64,000 nt of DNA from Cloeon dipterum (taxonomy: Eukaryota > Arthropoda > Insecta > Ephemeroptera > Baetidae). Each line of letters starts with the position of its first letter. The stretch's first letter is position 1. Shown here in pieces: positions 53,501-61,462 of the stretch. The notes under the pieces are model-generated. The model was not told where the DNA came from and did no database searches. It saw only the letters and a list, made by a program, of their open reading frames with translations. The stretch lies in NCBI RefSeq assembly GCF_949628265.1, contig NC_088789.1:28389883-28453882 (forward strand), in the 5' to 3' direction. The position numbers and the translations under genes were made by a program.

Positions 53501-55453
53501 TTTTAATTGCAGAAACTTAAACTGCGGCAATAATATACGTAGAAGGAAAGGGGCAATAAAAAAACGGCGGCTCAATGGAGCGGAAGCGAAAAATAAAATC
53601 GCTGAGCGCGCACATTATTATTGGAATATCAAATGCTTATGTGTAATAATTTCTCGAGCAAAAAGATGGGAAACGAGCGATCAAAAGTGCGGTGCCAATA
53701 AAATGTGAAGTGAAATGTTTTAGTGCGCGCCGTTTCTTCTCTCGTTTTATAATGCGACTCGGCCGTTCGTGTGCCAAACGGCAGAAAAAAAAACACTGAA
53801 CCGAACCGACGCCCTCTTCCTTTCATGCCAACCGTGCCAGCGGGGTGCATTCCAGCCCGGGCCGATTGTTCTCAAAATCGATAACCAAATTGATTTCATC
53901 TTGTTCCAATAATATTTTCCAATTAAGACAGTCATCTGAGCGAAAATTACGGAAAATGGCATTTAAGTTGGTTCAATTTTAAGGTTAAGGTGTGCATTAA
54001 ACTCCTCTCGCCAACCCCGATCGAATAAACATTAAATTGGAATTCATCGGATAAGGTCAAAGGTCAACAAGGGTTGTTTTCGAAAATTTCCGGGTGTTTT
54101 TCGGGTTTTTAAACACTTTAAAAATCAGAAATTCCCCTTAAAAGTGGTTTCAGGGTGCGTGTTAACTTTGGTAAAAATTTCAAGGCGGTTTTAAGCTTCG
54201 TTTCCAAGAAATTAAATTTTGAATTTTAAAAAACACGAATTTTTCGAATTTTTGCAAGTGTTGTGAGCGCCAAATCTTAGGTTCTAAGGGTCAGAAATTC
54301 AAAAACTGCACACCGTTCGACTTGGCTTGACTTCCCCTCGTGAGCTGAATTGTTTTTAGAGCGCTCATCCTTCCACCCTCTACACCCTAATGGCTAAAAT
54401 TTCATTCCCCGAGTTGAAAAGTGAATATTTTAAATTTTTGGAATTTTTTGTTCTTTTAAATCTGGAATTTGTAACATTTTCAAAAGCCACATAATTAGCT
54501 TTTTTCAAAAACCTGAAAATACATGAACATTAAATTTGAGGTCGTCGGTTAAGGTCAAAGGTCACCAAGGGTTGTTTTTTTTAACCTTTTTGGGTGTTTT
54601 TCAGGATTTTTAAAGCCAGCGACACTCTTTAAAAATCATAATTGCCCCTAAAAATTTGTCTTGGGGTACGTGTTAACTTGGGTAAAATTTCAAGGCGGCT
54701 TTAGGCTTCGTTTCCGAGAAATTAAATTTAGAATTTTAAAAAACACGAATTTTTCGAATTTTTGCAAGTGTCGTGAGCGCCAAAACCCAGGTTCTATGGG
54801 TCAGAAATGCACAAACTGCACACCGTTCGACTTGGCTTGACTTCCCCTGGTGATCTGAATAGTTTTTGGCGCACTCATCCTTCAACCCTCTACCCCCTAA
54901 TGGCTATAATTTCATCCCCCGAGTCAAAAAGTGAATATTTTAAATTTTCGGAGTTTCTTGTTCTTTGAAATCTGGAACTTGTAACATTTTCAAAAGTCAC
55001 ATAATTAGCTTTTTCCAAAAACCTGTAAAATGTTTTATCAAAATCCGCGATCCTTGCCAACGAAGTGCTAACTTTATTATTTTTTTTTTACAAAAGCGAT
55101 AAAAAAAAGGAAACTTTGAGCTTATGCAGTTTTTGTTTTGCACTATTTTATTCTTTTAAACAGCAACAGAAATCGACTCTGAGTTAGAAACTGTTGTTTA
55201 ATTTAAAACAGATATGATGGTAACTAACTAACAAAGTGTTTGTATGTGTTAATTTTGCAGGTTTCGGACGTGTCTCAAGTTGACGGGCACCGGCGCCGCC
55301 AACATGGTGGGCAAATTGTTCTTCAACGTGGTGCAGACAAAGTGCTTTGTGCTCAAGATCGAGAAGGTGTGCAAAAAGTACTCCTGGTGGGGCAAATGCT
55401 TGAGGTACAAGCGTCAGAAGCAGGCCTACCTCAGGGACAACCTTTCCTACTGA
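32553..55453 (+). CDS. Secreted group III phospholipase A2 with two alternative catalytic exons
   Basis: A calcium-dependent secreted phospholipase A2 of the group III (bee-venom-like) family, hydrolysing the sn-2 ester of phospholipids. Exons: 32553-32725 (signal peptide [20 protein letters not shown]), 44915-45274 (propeptide-like region), then either 46922-47134 or 48120-48344 (catalytic core), then 55261-55453. Either choice keeps frame, giving 312 or 316 residues. The calcium loop (WCGHG or WCGRG), the CCR-x-HD active site and the ACDER end are seen in both core exons. The last exon supplies [19 protein letters not shown] and the remaining disulfide cysteines. A TCAGT at 32449-32460 may mark the start site. 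Intron 1 is 12.2 kb and hosts an antisense lectin gene; intron 4 is 6.9 kb. Upstream exons in this family often carry a propeptide. This is an ordinary cellular gene by appearance, not evidence of venom. Confidence 0.92.
33000..34400. other. AT-rich part of phospholipase intron 1
   Basis: No gene, no recognised repeat family and no long ORF with a domain in this stretch. Confidence 0.5.
34724..34779. repeat. Simple repeats (CA)n and (GGCC)n
   Basis: About 11 CA units followed, after 17 bases, by four GGCC units. Both are microsatellite-like. Confidence 0.85.
36290..36615 (+). repeat. Repeat family E, copy 1
   Basis: Shares GGCAAGAGCCAATCAGAGA, GTTCTTGTG, and TAGGTTCAGA...AGTAACGGTTTTT with 46230-46645. 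Ends are weak inverted repeats (AACTGTTTCCTGAAGGGTCA left; related bases right). Confidence 0.6.
39231..39562. mobile_element. Miniature inverted-repeat element, family D, copy 1
   Basis: Inner arms CGAGAACTGCGCATGCGTGA and its complement flank a 70-base centre (AGCACTTGCAGAGAGACCGC; GTACGAATGACTTCTTTGTC). The left end TTTAAGACAGTTTCTGAG answers the right end CTCAGAAACTTCG then GTTCTTTAAA. The GCGGGAAAAAAG and TTCGCACG words occur in both arms. Copy 2 is at 47512-47893. Confidence 0.8.
40530..41926 (-). CDS. C-type lectin with coiled-coil stalk, antisense in phospholipase intron 1, 8 exons
   Basis: Exons in gene order: 41831-41926, 41619-41762, 41439-41567, 41279-41378, 41109-41150, 40993-41051, 40829-40940 and 40530-40765; they join in frame to 305 residues. 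A signal peptide ([19 protein letters not shown]) leads. Residues about 30-155 are charged heptad-like helices ([40 protein letters not shown]), fit for oligomerisation. The C-type lectin domain follows: [37 protein letters not shown], and [10 protein letters not shown]. The sugar-specifying EPN/QPD and WND motifs are absent, so calcium-dependent sugar binding is doubtful. Same exon plan as the genes at 57448 and 61463. Ligand unknown; immune or coagulation roles are known for such insect lectins. Confidence 0.88.
41937..41969 (-). promoter_or_regulatory. TATA-like box and TCAGT initiator of the nested lectin gene
   Basis: On the minus strand CATAAAAGG (about 41970-41962) is followed by TCAGT (41941-41937) with about 29 bases from box to initiator A, leaving a 12-base leader to the start codon at 41926. 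The spacing supports an independent promoter inside the phospholipase intron. Confidence 0.6.
41990..43430. other. Phospholipase intron 1, no gene
   Basis: Mixed composition with short unsupported ORFs on both strands. No repeat family recognised. Confidence 0.45.
43430..44200. repeat. Family F repeat cluster in phospholipase intron 1
   Basis: A complete palindrome spans about 43685-43940 (GATGAGGGTTGATCACCCTC, AGGGGAGGTTGAGACGTG; right arm AATCTCGGGTTCTAA and CACACCGTTAAACTCG). A second left arm follows at 44045-44165 (GATGAGGGTTTGTCACCCTC), and a loose fragment precedes it. Confidence 0.75.
44255..44570 (+). repeat. Repeat family G copy
   Basis: Contains GGGTTCACCAATTATTTAAT, GCGCAAAAAAACACCAG and the AATTTACC-to-CTCCTAAAAAACACACGTCG segment in the family G order. 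Diverged. Confidence 0.55.
46230..46645 (+). mobile_element. Family E element, copy 2, with inverted ends
   Basis: Left end AGTGCCAAACTATTTCTGAG then GGTTGAATCA; right end TTTGACCCTCAGAAATGG then TTAGGAACTGCC, an inverted pair. The body holds CCAATCAGA on both sides and GTAACGGTTTTT. It lies in intron 2 of the phospholipase, 280 bases before catalytic exon a. Confidence 0.7.
46922..47134 (+). other. Phospholipase A2 catalytic exon, version a
   Basis: 213 bases, entered in phase 2 and left in phase 2. It encodes GTAWCGHGD (calcium loop), 20 residues between the loop cysteine and the CC pair, and [12 protein letters not shown] with the catalytic His and calcium-binding Asp in canonical spacing, ending HCACDER. 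Acceptor AATGCAG at 46921 has a weak pyrimidine tract. Confidence 0.85.
47512..47893. mobile_element. Miniature inverted-repeat element, family D, copy 2
   Basis: Ends TTTAAAGACCGTATTTGACG then AAGTTTCTGAG, and CTCAGAAGCTTCGTCAAAG then ACGGTTTTTAA, are inverted repeats over about 60 bases including ACCAATCGATTCTTGAGGGT. The centre matches 39231-39562 closely. It sits in the intron separating the two phospholipase catalytic exons. Confidence 0.85.
48120..48344 (+). other. Phospholipase A2 catalytic exon, version b
   Basis: 225 bases, same phases as version a, so interchangeable. It encodes GTNWCGRGN, then [13 protein letters not shown]: one residue more than usual between the His-Asp pair and the next cysteine. 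The following 23-residue spacing to HCACDER is conserved. About half of aligned residues match version a. Confidence 0.85.
48485..48920 (-). repeat. Repeat family F half-element in phospholipase intron 4
   Basis: Shares with 15000-15390 the TTTGGATTCCT, AATCTCAGGTTCTAACCATC, CCGTTAGACTCGTCTCAACC and CCAGCTGAAGGGTTTTTGGG segments. Confidence 0.7.
49180..50380. other. Phospholipase intron 4, no gene
   Basis: Short GC-richer island at 49200-49720 with overlapping unsupported ORFs, then AT-rich sequence. Nothing recognised. Confidence 0.45.
50385..50690 (-). repeat. Repeat family H copy, inverted
   Basis: Contains TTTTTACCAATTTCTTGCGC, then TTGCGGTCGGTGTGGTCAAA and TCCTCTACTGTGCAGATTTT, and ends CTGTAAGAAGCTGG; the same series is in the right arm at 24770-25090. 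Confidence 0.75.
50700..52195. other. Phospholipase intron 4, no gene
   Basis: Alternating GC-richer segments (50890-51200, 51420-51570) and AT-rich DNA. ORFs are short and lack domains. Confidence 0.45.
52195..52625. repeat. Repeat family F copy
   Basis: Starts GGGGGTTTTAAAGGGAGAAA, then CCCTTCAGCTGGTCAGGGGA, TAATGGTGGTTAGTTTTTGC and GATAGAACCTGAGATTTGG; ends with TTTGACCTTGATCTAGAACA, ATTAAATTTGGTGTCAATTC. Confidence 0.7.
52630..53960. other. Phospholipase intron 4, GC-richer island without a gene
   Basis: 52900-53900 has ORFs on both strands, none with a recognisable domain. A GTACGTACGTACGTGTG simple run is at 53057-53073. Confidence 0.45.
54028..55022 (+). repeat. Tandem duplication of a ~498-base family F unit
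   Basis: Units 54028-54525 and 54526-about 55022 run in parallel with few differences. Landmarks repeat at an offset of 498: AAGGTCAAAGGTCA (54053/54551), AAACACGAATTTTTCGAATT, CTGCACACCGTTCGACTTGG and CACATAATTAGCTTTTT. Each unit contains the family F right-arm words. Confidence 0.85.
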
Positions 55454-57447
55454 GCGAGCTAAGAGTGCACGCGAGGGAGGTTTATTTATTTTCTGATTCC
55501 ATCTGTGATCATTTTTTCTCCTGCATCTGCCGATTTTTTCTTGTCTCTCTTTCGGTCACATTTCAGTTTTAGACCCTCTTCGGAAATTATTATGTATAGA
55601 GATAAATGTGTTTAGATGACAGTTTCAAGTTCTGCACGTGTAGATGTTATACTAACGAGACGCAAATATTGATTGTTATTTCCATTGAGAACTGAAATTT
55701 GGGACTTGAAGTTAGTTGCATTCCACGAACAAGCCCGTAAAAAATCCCTATAAATAGACCTCAAGTTTGAAATTTCAAATCGAATTGAAATGAATTATTA
55801 ACGAATACTCTGGCAATCATCCAAGTGAAATATTTAAATACGTGTGTGTAATATATTTCAGATTCAGATATTTGAAATTATAAATATCTATATTGAATGT
55901 TGATAATTAAGTTATGATGCGCGCGCGGTGAGTGTTTGGAGAATTATACGCATGTGATTTTGCTGAAGAAACGATCTGTTCCAGTCAGAAAAACTGTAAA
56001 ACAAAAGAGACGATCGACGACTTAGGAAGTGAAAATAAAAATGATGATATTCGTCCAAGATTTGCGTCTTTGATTTCTCAATCCGATTATTTTTGTGCAA
56101 TTAATGCAAAAGTTTCAGTCTTAGAGAGATAGAAACTTCCTCGTCATTTAAAAGCCGAATAAGTGGCTTCTTTTCCGGCGCATCCGGCCAAGCAGAAGTC
56201 TCGTGACGCGATTTTTGATCCCCTGGCGCGAGATTGATAGGATTAATCCCGCCAGCGCGAATAAGAAAGAATTATATATTCTTATCGAACTCTCTAAGTA
56301 CGAATTTCCTTCGCACGCACAACCCCTTGCAGCCCATCTGCTCCTATTCACATTCCGATTTTCATAACTCTCGAGAAGGATCGAGAGTTATTATTGCGGA
56401 AATGAAACAAGTTTGTCGGACTGATTGAAGCATAATATAAAAAACCAGCCATTATATTAAATATTATAATTAATTAATTGGCTCTCTCAAATGAACAGAT
56501 ATATGTAGAATTAAAGGCATCCCAGAGAACAGTGAGGTGAATATTATATTCCATTCATTGCATCGCCATCTCGTGAAAGGGAGAAGAAACTAATCAATCA
56601 CGCGCTGAAGACGCAGCTTCCTTGGAGCCGAACGTTGCACCGCGTGAGCTGAGAGATATAATGATTTCATGCCATTAGCTCTATACAACCTCGTTTATAG
56701 ATAAAGAAAGCGTCAATGGATGGTCATGAATGGTTCATGGACGTGAGAAAAACAAAACATTTAGTAATTCTGACAATAAATGATAGTTGTTAGCGCAATG
56801 AATGTCATCCCAACACGCAGCTCTGCGATCGATTGAATTTTATTATAATTTTCTGTTGCTACCCTTCACTGTCAGTCGATAATTTTTTAGAATTGTAAAA
56901 TTCCCTGTAAGTCTAAGGTTTATTAAAAAAAATAGGAGCTAATTGGTTCTTCTAAAACCACGTGTGTTTATATTTATTTTCGCACGCAGTATTTTTGAAT
57001 AGACAAAAATGACTATGCACATTTTTTTGTTAAATATATATAGCTGCTACGACGCACTAGACAACAATTCGTCCTGAATTGACTGGAATTGTAATGTTTT
57101 TTCCAAATAAATAAAAATAAAGTGTATTTTCCATAAATTTTAAGAAATAAAACCCCTCGTGAAGCAAACTATTCAACCCGCACAGCTTCCACGTCACTCA
57201 GGTTGCTATATATGTTATTTCACCTATATTTAAAATTAAAATTTTCATTCAAAACTTCTTGTGGTTTAAAAAAATTATTGATTTTCGTTCCGTGAAAGTG
57301 TTTGATTCGCCATCTCGCGATTTTTGTTGAAGCTAAGAGACAATTTCTCACCTCCAGCATCTGCATAACATTTAAAGGTGGGAGTTAAAAAAGGTCACAA
57401 GAAGGGGAAGAGCTTGCATATAAACAAAAATCTGGCAAAAGATCGAA
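55454..57447. other. Phospholipase 3'UTR and intergenic region
   Basis: About 2 kb between the phospholipase stop and the next lectin gene. The first part should be 3'UTR. Short ORFs have no recognised domain. An unperfect TATAAA at 57419 lies only 29 bases before the lectin start, so it may not be the working promoter. Confidence 0.5.
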
Positions 57448-59191
57448 ATGAAGATTGCACTGCTACTCATCTTCCTAATTTATTTCAAGAGCGTGCAGGT
57501 AAACCCACGTTTTGAACACGAAAAATCCTTTTAAATTGTCTGTAAAATAGGGGATTGACGGAGAAGATGATGACGATACGTGCACCTTATCATTTTCGGT
57601 ATGATTTTGAGGAAATAGAAAGAAACAAATCGTAATTAGATTCAATAATTTAGCTCTGCAGCAAACTCGATAAAAATTTGAAAGACCTGGGCGTCGAGGC
57701 AGCCAGAGGACATCAAGAAATTTTGGCAAAGGTTGCTTTTCATCTATATATTTTCTTAACTGACAGAGATCATTCTTAAATCAGTTGGATGGCGTTCAAT
57801 TGCACGACAATCAACCCTCGAATGTGCAGTGTGACAGTGCAGCCATTAAAAGCGAAATATCCGTGAGTGCTGAGATAAAATATTGTGACTAAATATAACC
57901 ATCAAGGAATTTTCAGAGGTTTCTACAAAGCAGTTTCGAAAGGTTTGAGCGGAATGTTTTGAGCGAGTTGCGAAGGGAAGTGGAAGAAGCCGCAGCGTCG
58001 CAGGTGCAAAGTGTGTCGCGGCGTTTGGCGGATTTGGAGAGGACCGTCAGGGAAATCAAATCGAATAAACCCGTGCAGATAGCAAAAGAGCCTGTATATT
58101 TATAGTCAATTGGCTGAAATAATATTTATTGTTAAATTACCCGTATATTTTCAGGCAGTAGACGAATACTGCGTTAAAGCGGGTATTGAGTGTTATTTTG
58201 CAATAATAAATGGGAATTTTATTTAAATCATTTTTTTCAGGAAAAATTGGTCTGTTGAATGTGAATGGGAAGAAAACCTATATAAGCCAAAATCCCGTAT
58301 TTATAAATAATTAATTTATTTAAACTGTTTTAATTGTGCCTATTTTCATTAGGAAACCTGGCAAGACGCGAAAACCAAGTGTGAGTCAAGCGGAATGACT
58401 TTAGCGGTGACCACAACCCTAGCCCAAATGGAAGCATTGTGGAAGGCTTTTCAAGCATCTTCCAAGCCAGAAGGATGTGAGCAGTTTTGGAATTTATCTT
58501 AAAGGCCACTGAGAGTTGAATGATCTGTAACAATTATTTATTTTTAAACAATCAAGCCAACAGAGTTATTTGATTAATTTAAAATGACGTTTGTCGTTCA
58601 GTCCAAGTGGAGTGATACTGAAAAATCCTGAAAATGCTTGTTGCCAATGCATGAAATCATTCTTTAGGATTCGGTTGAAGCCAAAATTTACCTAAGTTTC
58701 AGTGTATTTTTTTTAGAAAAGTGGCTGCAAATGGTGAGGACTGTCTCCTTACTTGAAATCTGATTTTATTTCACACCAAAGTGTTTCCCTAAAATGTTTC
58801 ATACGCTGTTGGACAGATCTCGATGAGAGGAATCCAAATCTGCCAAGAAAATGTGGTCAAGCGCTTCAAATTTTGAAGAAAATATGAAAAAAATCCTTTT
58901 TTAATTGTTGCAAATTGTTTATCGATCAACTGCTTTTATTGCATCCAACAATTAAAATAATAATGTGTTCTCGTAGTTGGAATCTGGGTGGCGGCGTCGA
59001 ATTTGGGCAAGACAGACCAGAATGCTTATTACTGGCCCGACGGCCGGTCTGTGGGCGCCAATTTGTGGGGCAGCGGCCAGCCAAACAACGGACTGAACGC
59101 GTGCGGCAACTTGTACGGGCCCCGACTCTATGACCTGCCCTGCAACAGCAAAGTTTATTACGCTTGCCACCTTCTCAAGGACTGCAACTAA
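57448..59191 (+). CDS. C-type lectin with coiled-coil stalk, 9 exons
   Basis: Exons: 57448-57498, 57551-57598, 57654-57731, 57785-57862, 57917-58093, 58155-58182, 58241-58296, 58353-58476 and 58977-59191; they join to 284 residues. A signal peptide (MKIALLLIFLIYFKSVQ) is followed by a short acidic patch (DGEDDDD). The stalk includes RFLQSSFERFERNVLSELRR and LADLERTVREIK, a likely coiled coil. The C-type lectin domain starts near residue 170: TWQDAKTKCESSGMTLAVTT, GIWVAASNLG, WGSGQPNN, CGNL and LPCNSKVYYACH. QPN replaces the QPD (galactose) or EPN (mannose) motif, and WND is replaced by LYDL, so sugar specificity is unclear. AATAAA is at 59263. Intron 8 carries a truncated family A element reaching to the acceptor. 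Confidence 0.88.
58605..58960 (+). mobile_element. Truncated family A element in lectin intron 8
   Basis: Begins AGTGGAGTGATACTGAAAAA and follows the family A sequence to GCATCCAACAATTAAAATAA, then lacks the terminal inverted repeat. It ends about 15 bases before the exon 9 acceptor. Confidence 0.75.
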
Positions 59192-59540
59192 AAACTGAGA
59201 TCAAATTTGTCGGTGATCAAGACATTGCACAATTTTCAAGAAAAATTATTATAAATATTTTCAATAAACATGATAGATTGAAATAAAATTTAATTTAAAT
59301 CCTCTTTCCTTTGCAGCCTTGTGGTTATATGCATTTATTTATTTGATGCACGAGTGGTTTGCTTATCTGTTGGAAAAATACATGATATTCTGGTTGTTAT
59401 AAAGCTTTGCTTGTCGCGTCAACGAACACACATGCAACCCGCGTGTCACACCTGTTGCAGCAGTTGCATAACCGACAGTAAAAAGAGGCGAAATTTTTAG
59501 GAAACGACGTTCTCGCTGGGGGTCGATTTTTAGTAAATAA

Positions 59541-59967
59541 TAAAGAGGGATGATACTGGAAAAGCCTGGAAAATGCTTGTTGCCAATGCATAAACTCATC
59601 CCTTAGGATTCAGTTAAAGCCTAAATTGACCTAAGAAGCGCTGTAATTTTTTGAGAAAATTGGCTGAGTAGTTAGCGTGCTTTTCAAATGGTAACGGCTG
59701 TCTCCTTACTTGAAATCCGATTTAATTTCAAAACCAAGAGTTTCCCCAATAAGTGGCATACACCGTTGGACAGATCTCGACGAGAGGAATCGGAATATGC
59801 CAAGAAAATATGTTCAAGCACTGTAAATTTTGGAGAAAATTGGCAAAATTTGAATTTTTACTCTAGGAAGGTTCGTTTTTTATTATTGCAAATTGTAGAA
59901 CAAATTGTTTATGGCATCCAACGATTCAAATAATTTTCAATTGTTGCCCAGTATCATTCCACTATAA
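59541..59967 (+). mobile_element. Miniature inverted-repeat element, family A, full-length
   Basis: Starts AGAGGGATGATACTGG and ends CCCAGTATCATTCCACTA. Very close to 25806-26241 throughout, including AGTTTCCCCAATAAGTGGCA, so both are young relative to other copies. Confidence 0.85.
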
Positions 59968-60398
59968 TTTAATTTAAGAATTATTAATTTGATTGAGATC
60001 AATTATTTACAGGGGCGGCTCTTGATATATGTGTCAGAATTTTACATATTTAACCAATAATTAATGCAAGTCATAAAAGTTTTACGGAGAAAAATATTTT
60101 TTACTATTAATACCCTGTTGTTTTCAATCGCTCTTACAATTAGTTCTCGCGGCAAGTAGTAATTATTATTAATTAAATTTTTTTAGGTATAATTACCATA
60201 ATTACTGCAAACCCAACAAACAGGGTAAATAAAGAGCCTGCTACTTTTGTCGAATCCTCATCTCTGTACTGTCCTAATAACTTTTAGGACTTACTTATTG
60301 TTAGTAGTTTTTAGGGTTTTTAGGTTAATCCAATTATTTGTTCTTGGACTTTTGACGTGATTTTGATTTGACGAAAAAAAATTAAAATTTCAAGTTTG

Positions 60399-60862
60399 TT
60401 AAAGAGGATCAATGCTGCGAATTAAGCCGGGAAAATCATTGTTACCAATGAATGCATTATGTCATCCCTGATATCCCTTAGAATTTAGTTTAAGCTAAAA
60501 TTGACCTAAGCAGCACTGAATGTTTTTGAGAAAAGTGGCTGCAAAGTTAGCATGCTTTTCAAACGGCGAGGACTGTCTCCTTACTTGAAATCTGGTTTTA
60601 TTTCACAACAAAGAGTTTCCCCAAAAAGTTTCATACACTGTTGAATAAATCTCGACGAGAGGAATCGAAATCGGCCATAAAAAAGTCAAGCGCTGTAAAT
60701 TTAGAGGAAAATTGCAATTTTTACTGTAGCAAGATCCTTTTTTGATTGTAGCAAATTGTAGAGCAAAATGTTTATTTATCAACTATAGCTGATTTTTGCA
60801 TTCAACAATTCAAATAACAACATAATTTTCAATTGTCGGCCTGCATCAATCCATTTTAAGCG
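60399..60862 (+). mobile_element. Diverged family A element
   Basis: Starts AAAGAGGATCAATGCTGCG and ends GCCTGCATCAATCCATTTTA. The order of internal segments (TGTCTCCTTACTTGAAATCT; AATCTCGACGAGAGGAATCG) matches family A, but changes are many. The ends have lost part of the inverted repeat. Confidence 0.75.
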
Positions 60863-61067
60863 TCCGACAAAAATAAACTGTACAAAAACACGCATGAGGA
60901 TTTTTTTATTGCATAGCCCCTGCTCTCGTATGTATTGTGATGCTTTCTGTTGCAGGCAGCAGGCAGCATTCACTGGGATCAAATTAACAAGCTGGGCGGG
61001 GTCTCCTTAGCTCGAATGACCCACTTTAAGTTGATCAAAATACTGGTTAGTTTCTCCTCTTTAATAA

Positions 61068-61140
61068 GTACCTATGGTGTAGCGGTTATCACATCTGCCT
61101 AACACGCAGATGGTCCCAGGTTCGATCCCTGGTAGGTACA
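61068..61140 (+). tRNA. tRNA-Val (anticodon AAC)
   Basis: 73 bases fold as a cloverleaf: acceptor stem GTACCTA with TAGGTAC (perfect seven pairs, discriminator A), D-arm around GTGTAGCGGTTATC, anticodon stem TCTGC/GCAGA with loop CTAACAC (AAC at 61101-61103), and T-arm CCAGG-TTCGATC-CCTGG. Internal A and B boxes are intact. T5 at 61143-61147 is a pol III terminator. No intron. It stands alone between two lectin genes. Confidence 0.95.
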
Positions 61141-61462
61141 ACTTTTTGAATGATTTTATTAGTAATAATATTACGTCCTTTTAGATAAAGTATTTTATTT
61201 TTTTAATTTTAAATATGAATGAAAATTAATCAGAAATCAATGCAGGAGTTTTTAGTGCATCAATTAAATTATATATTTATTTAATCGAGATCACTGAAGC
61301 AATCAATAATTTACGCTTTGAAGATTATACGCAGTAAATAGGGCAAATCTGGCGGAAATTAAAAATTGTGACGCAGCTAGTAAATAAAATATAATGAGTT
61401 CGATAATATACCGAGTGCATCTTCCTCGAGCAATTAATTATATAGTCGCAGCCAGCCAGAGA

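Noticed and set aside
53009-53520. Overlapping ORFs of 70-134 codons
   Set aside because: Present on both strands at once with Arg/Ser/Phe-rich content; inside an intron; no support.
54028-55022. CRISPR-like or satellite array
   Set aside because: Only two 498-base units, no spacers, in a eukaryotic intron.
57419-57424. TATAAA before the second lectin gene
   Set aside because: Only 29 bases from the start codon, which would leave no leader; no TCAGT at the right distance.
60940-61020. Possible extra lectin exon before the tRNA (GCAGCAGGCAGCATTCACTG...)
   Set aside because: Open for a short span but without matching splice phase or lectin motif; left unannotated.
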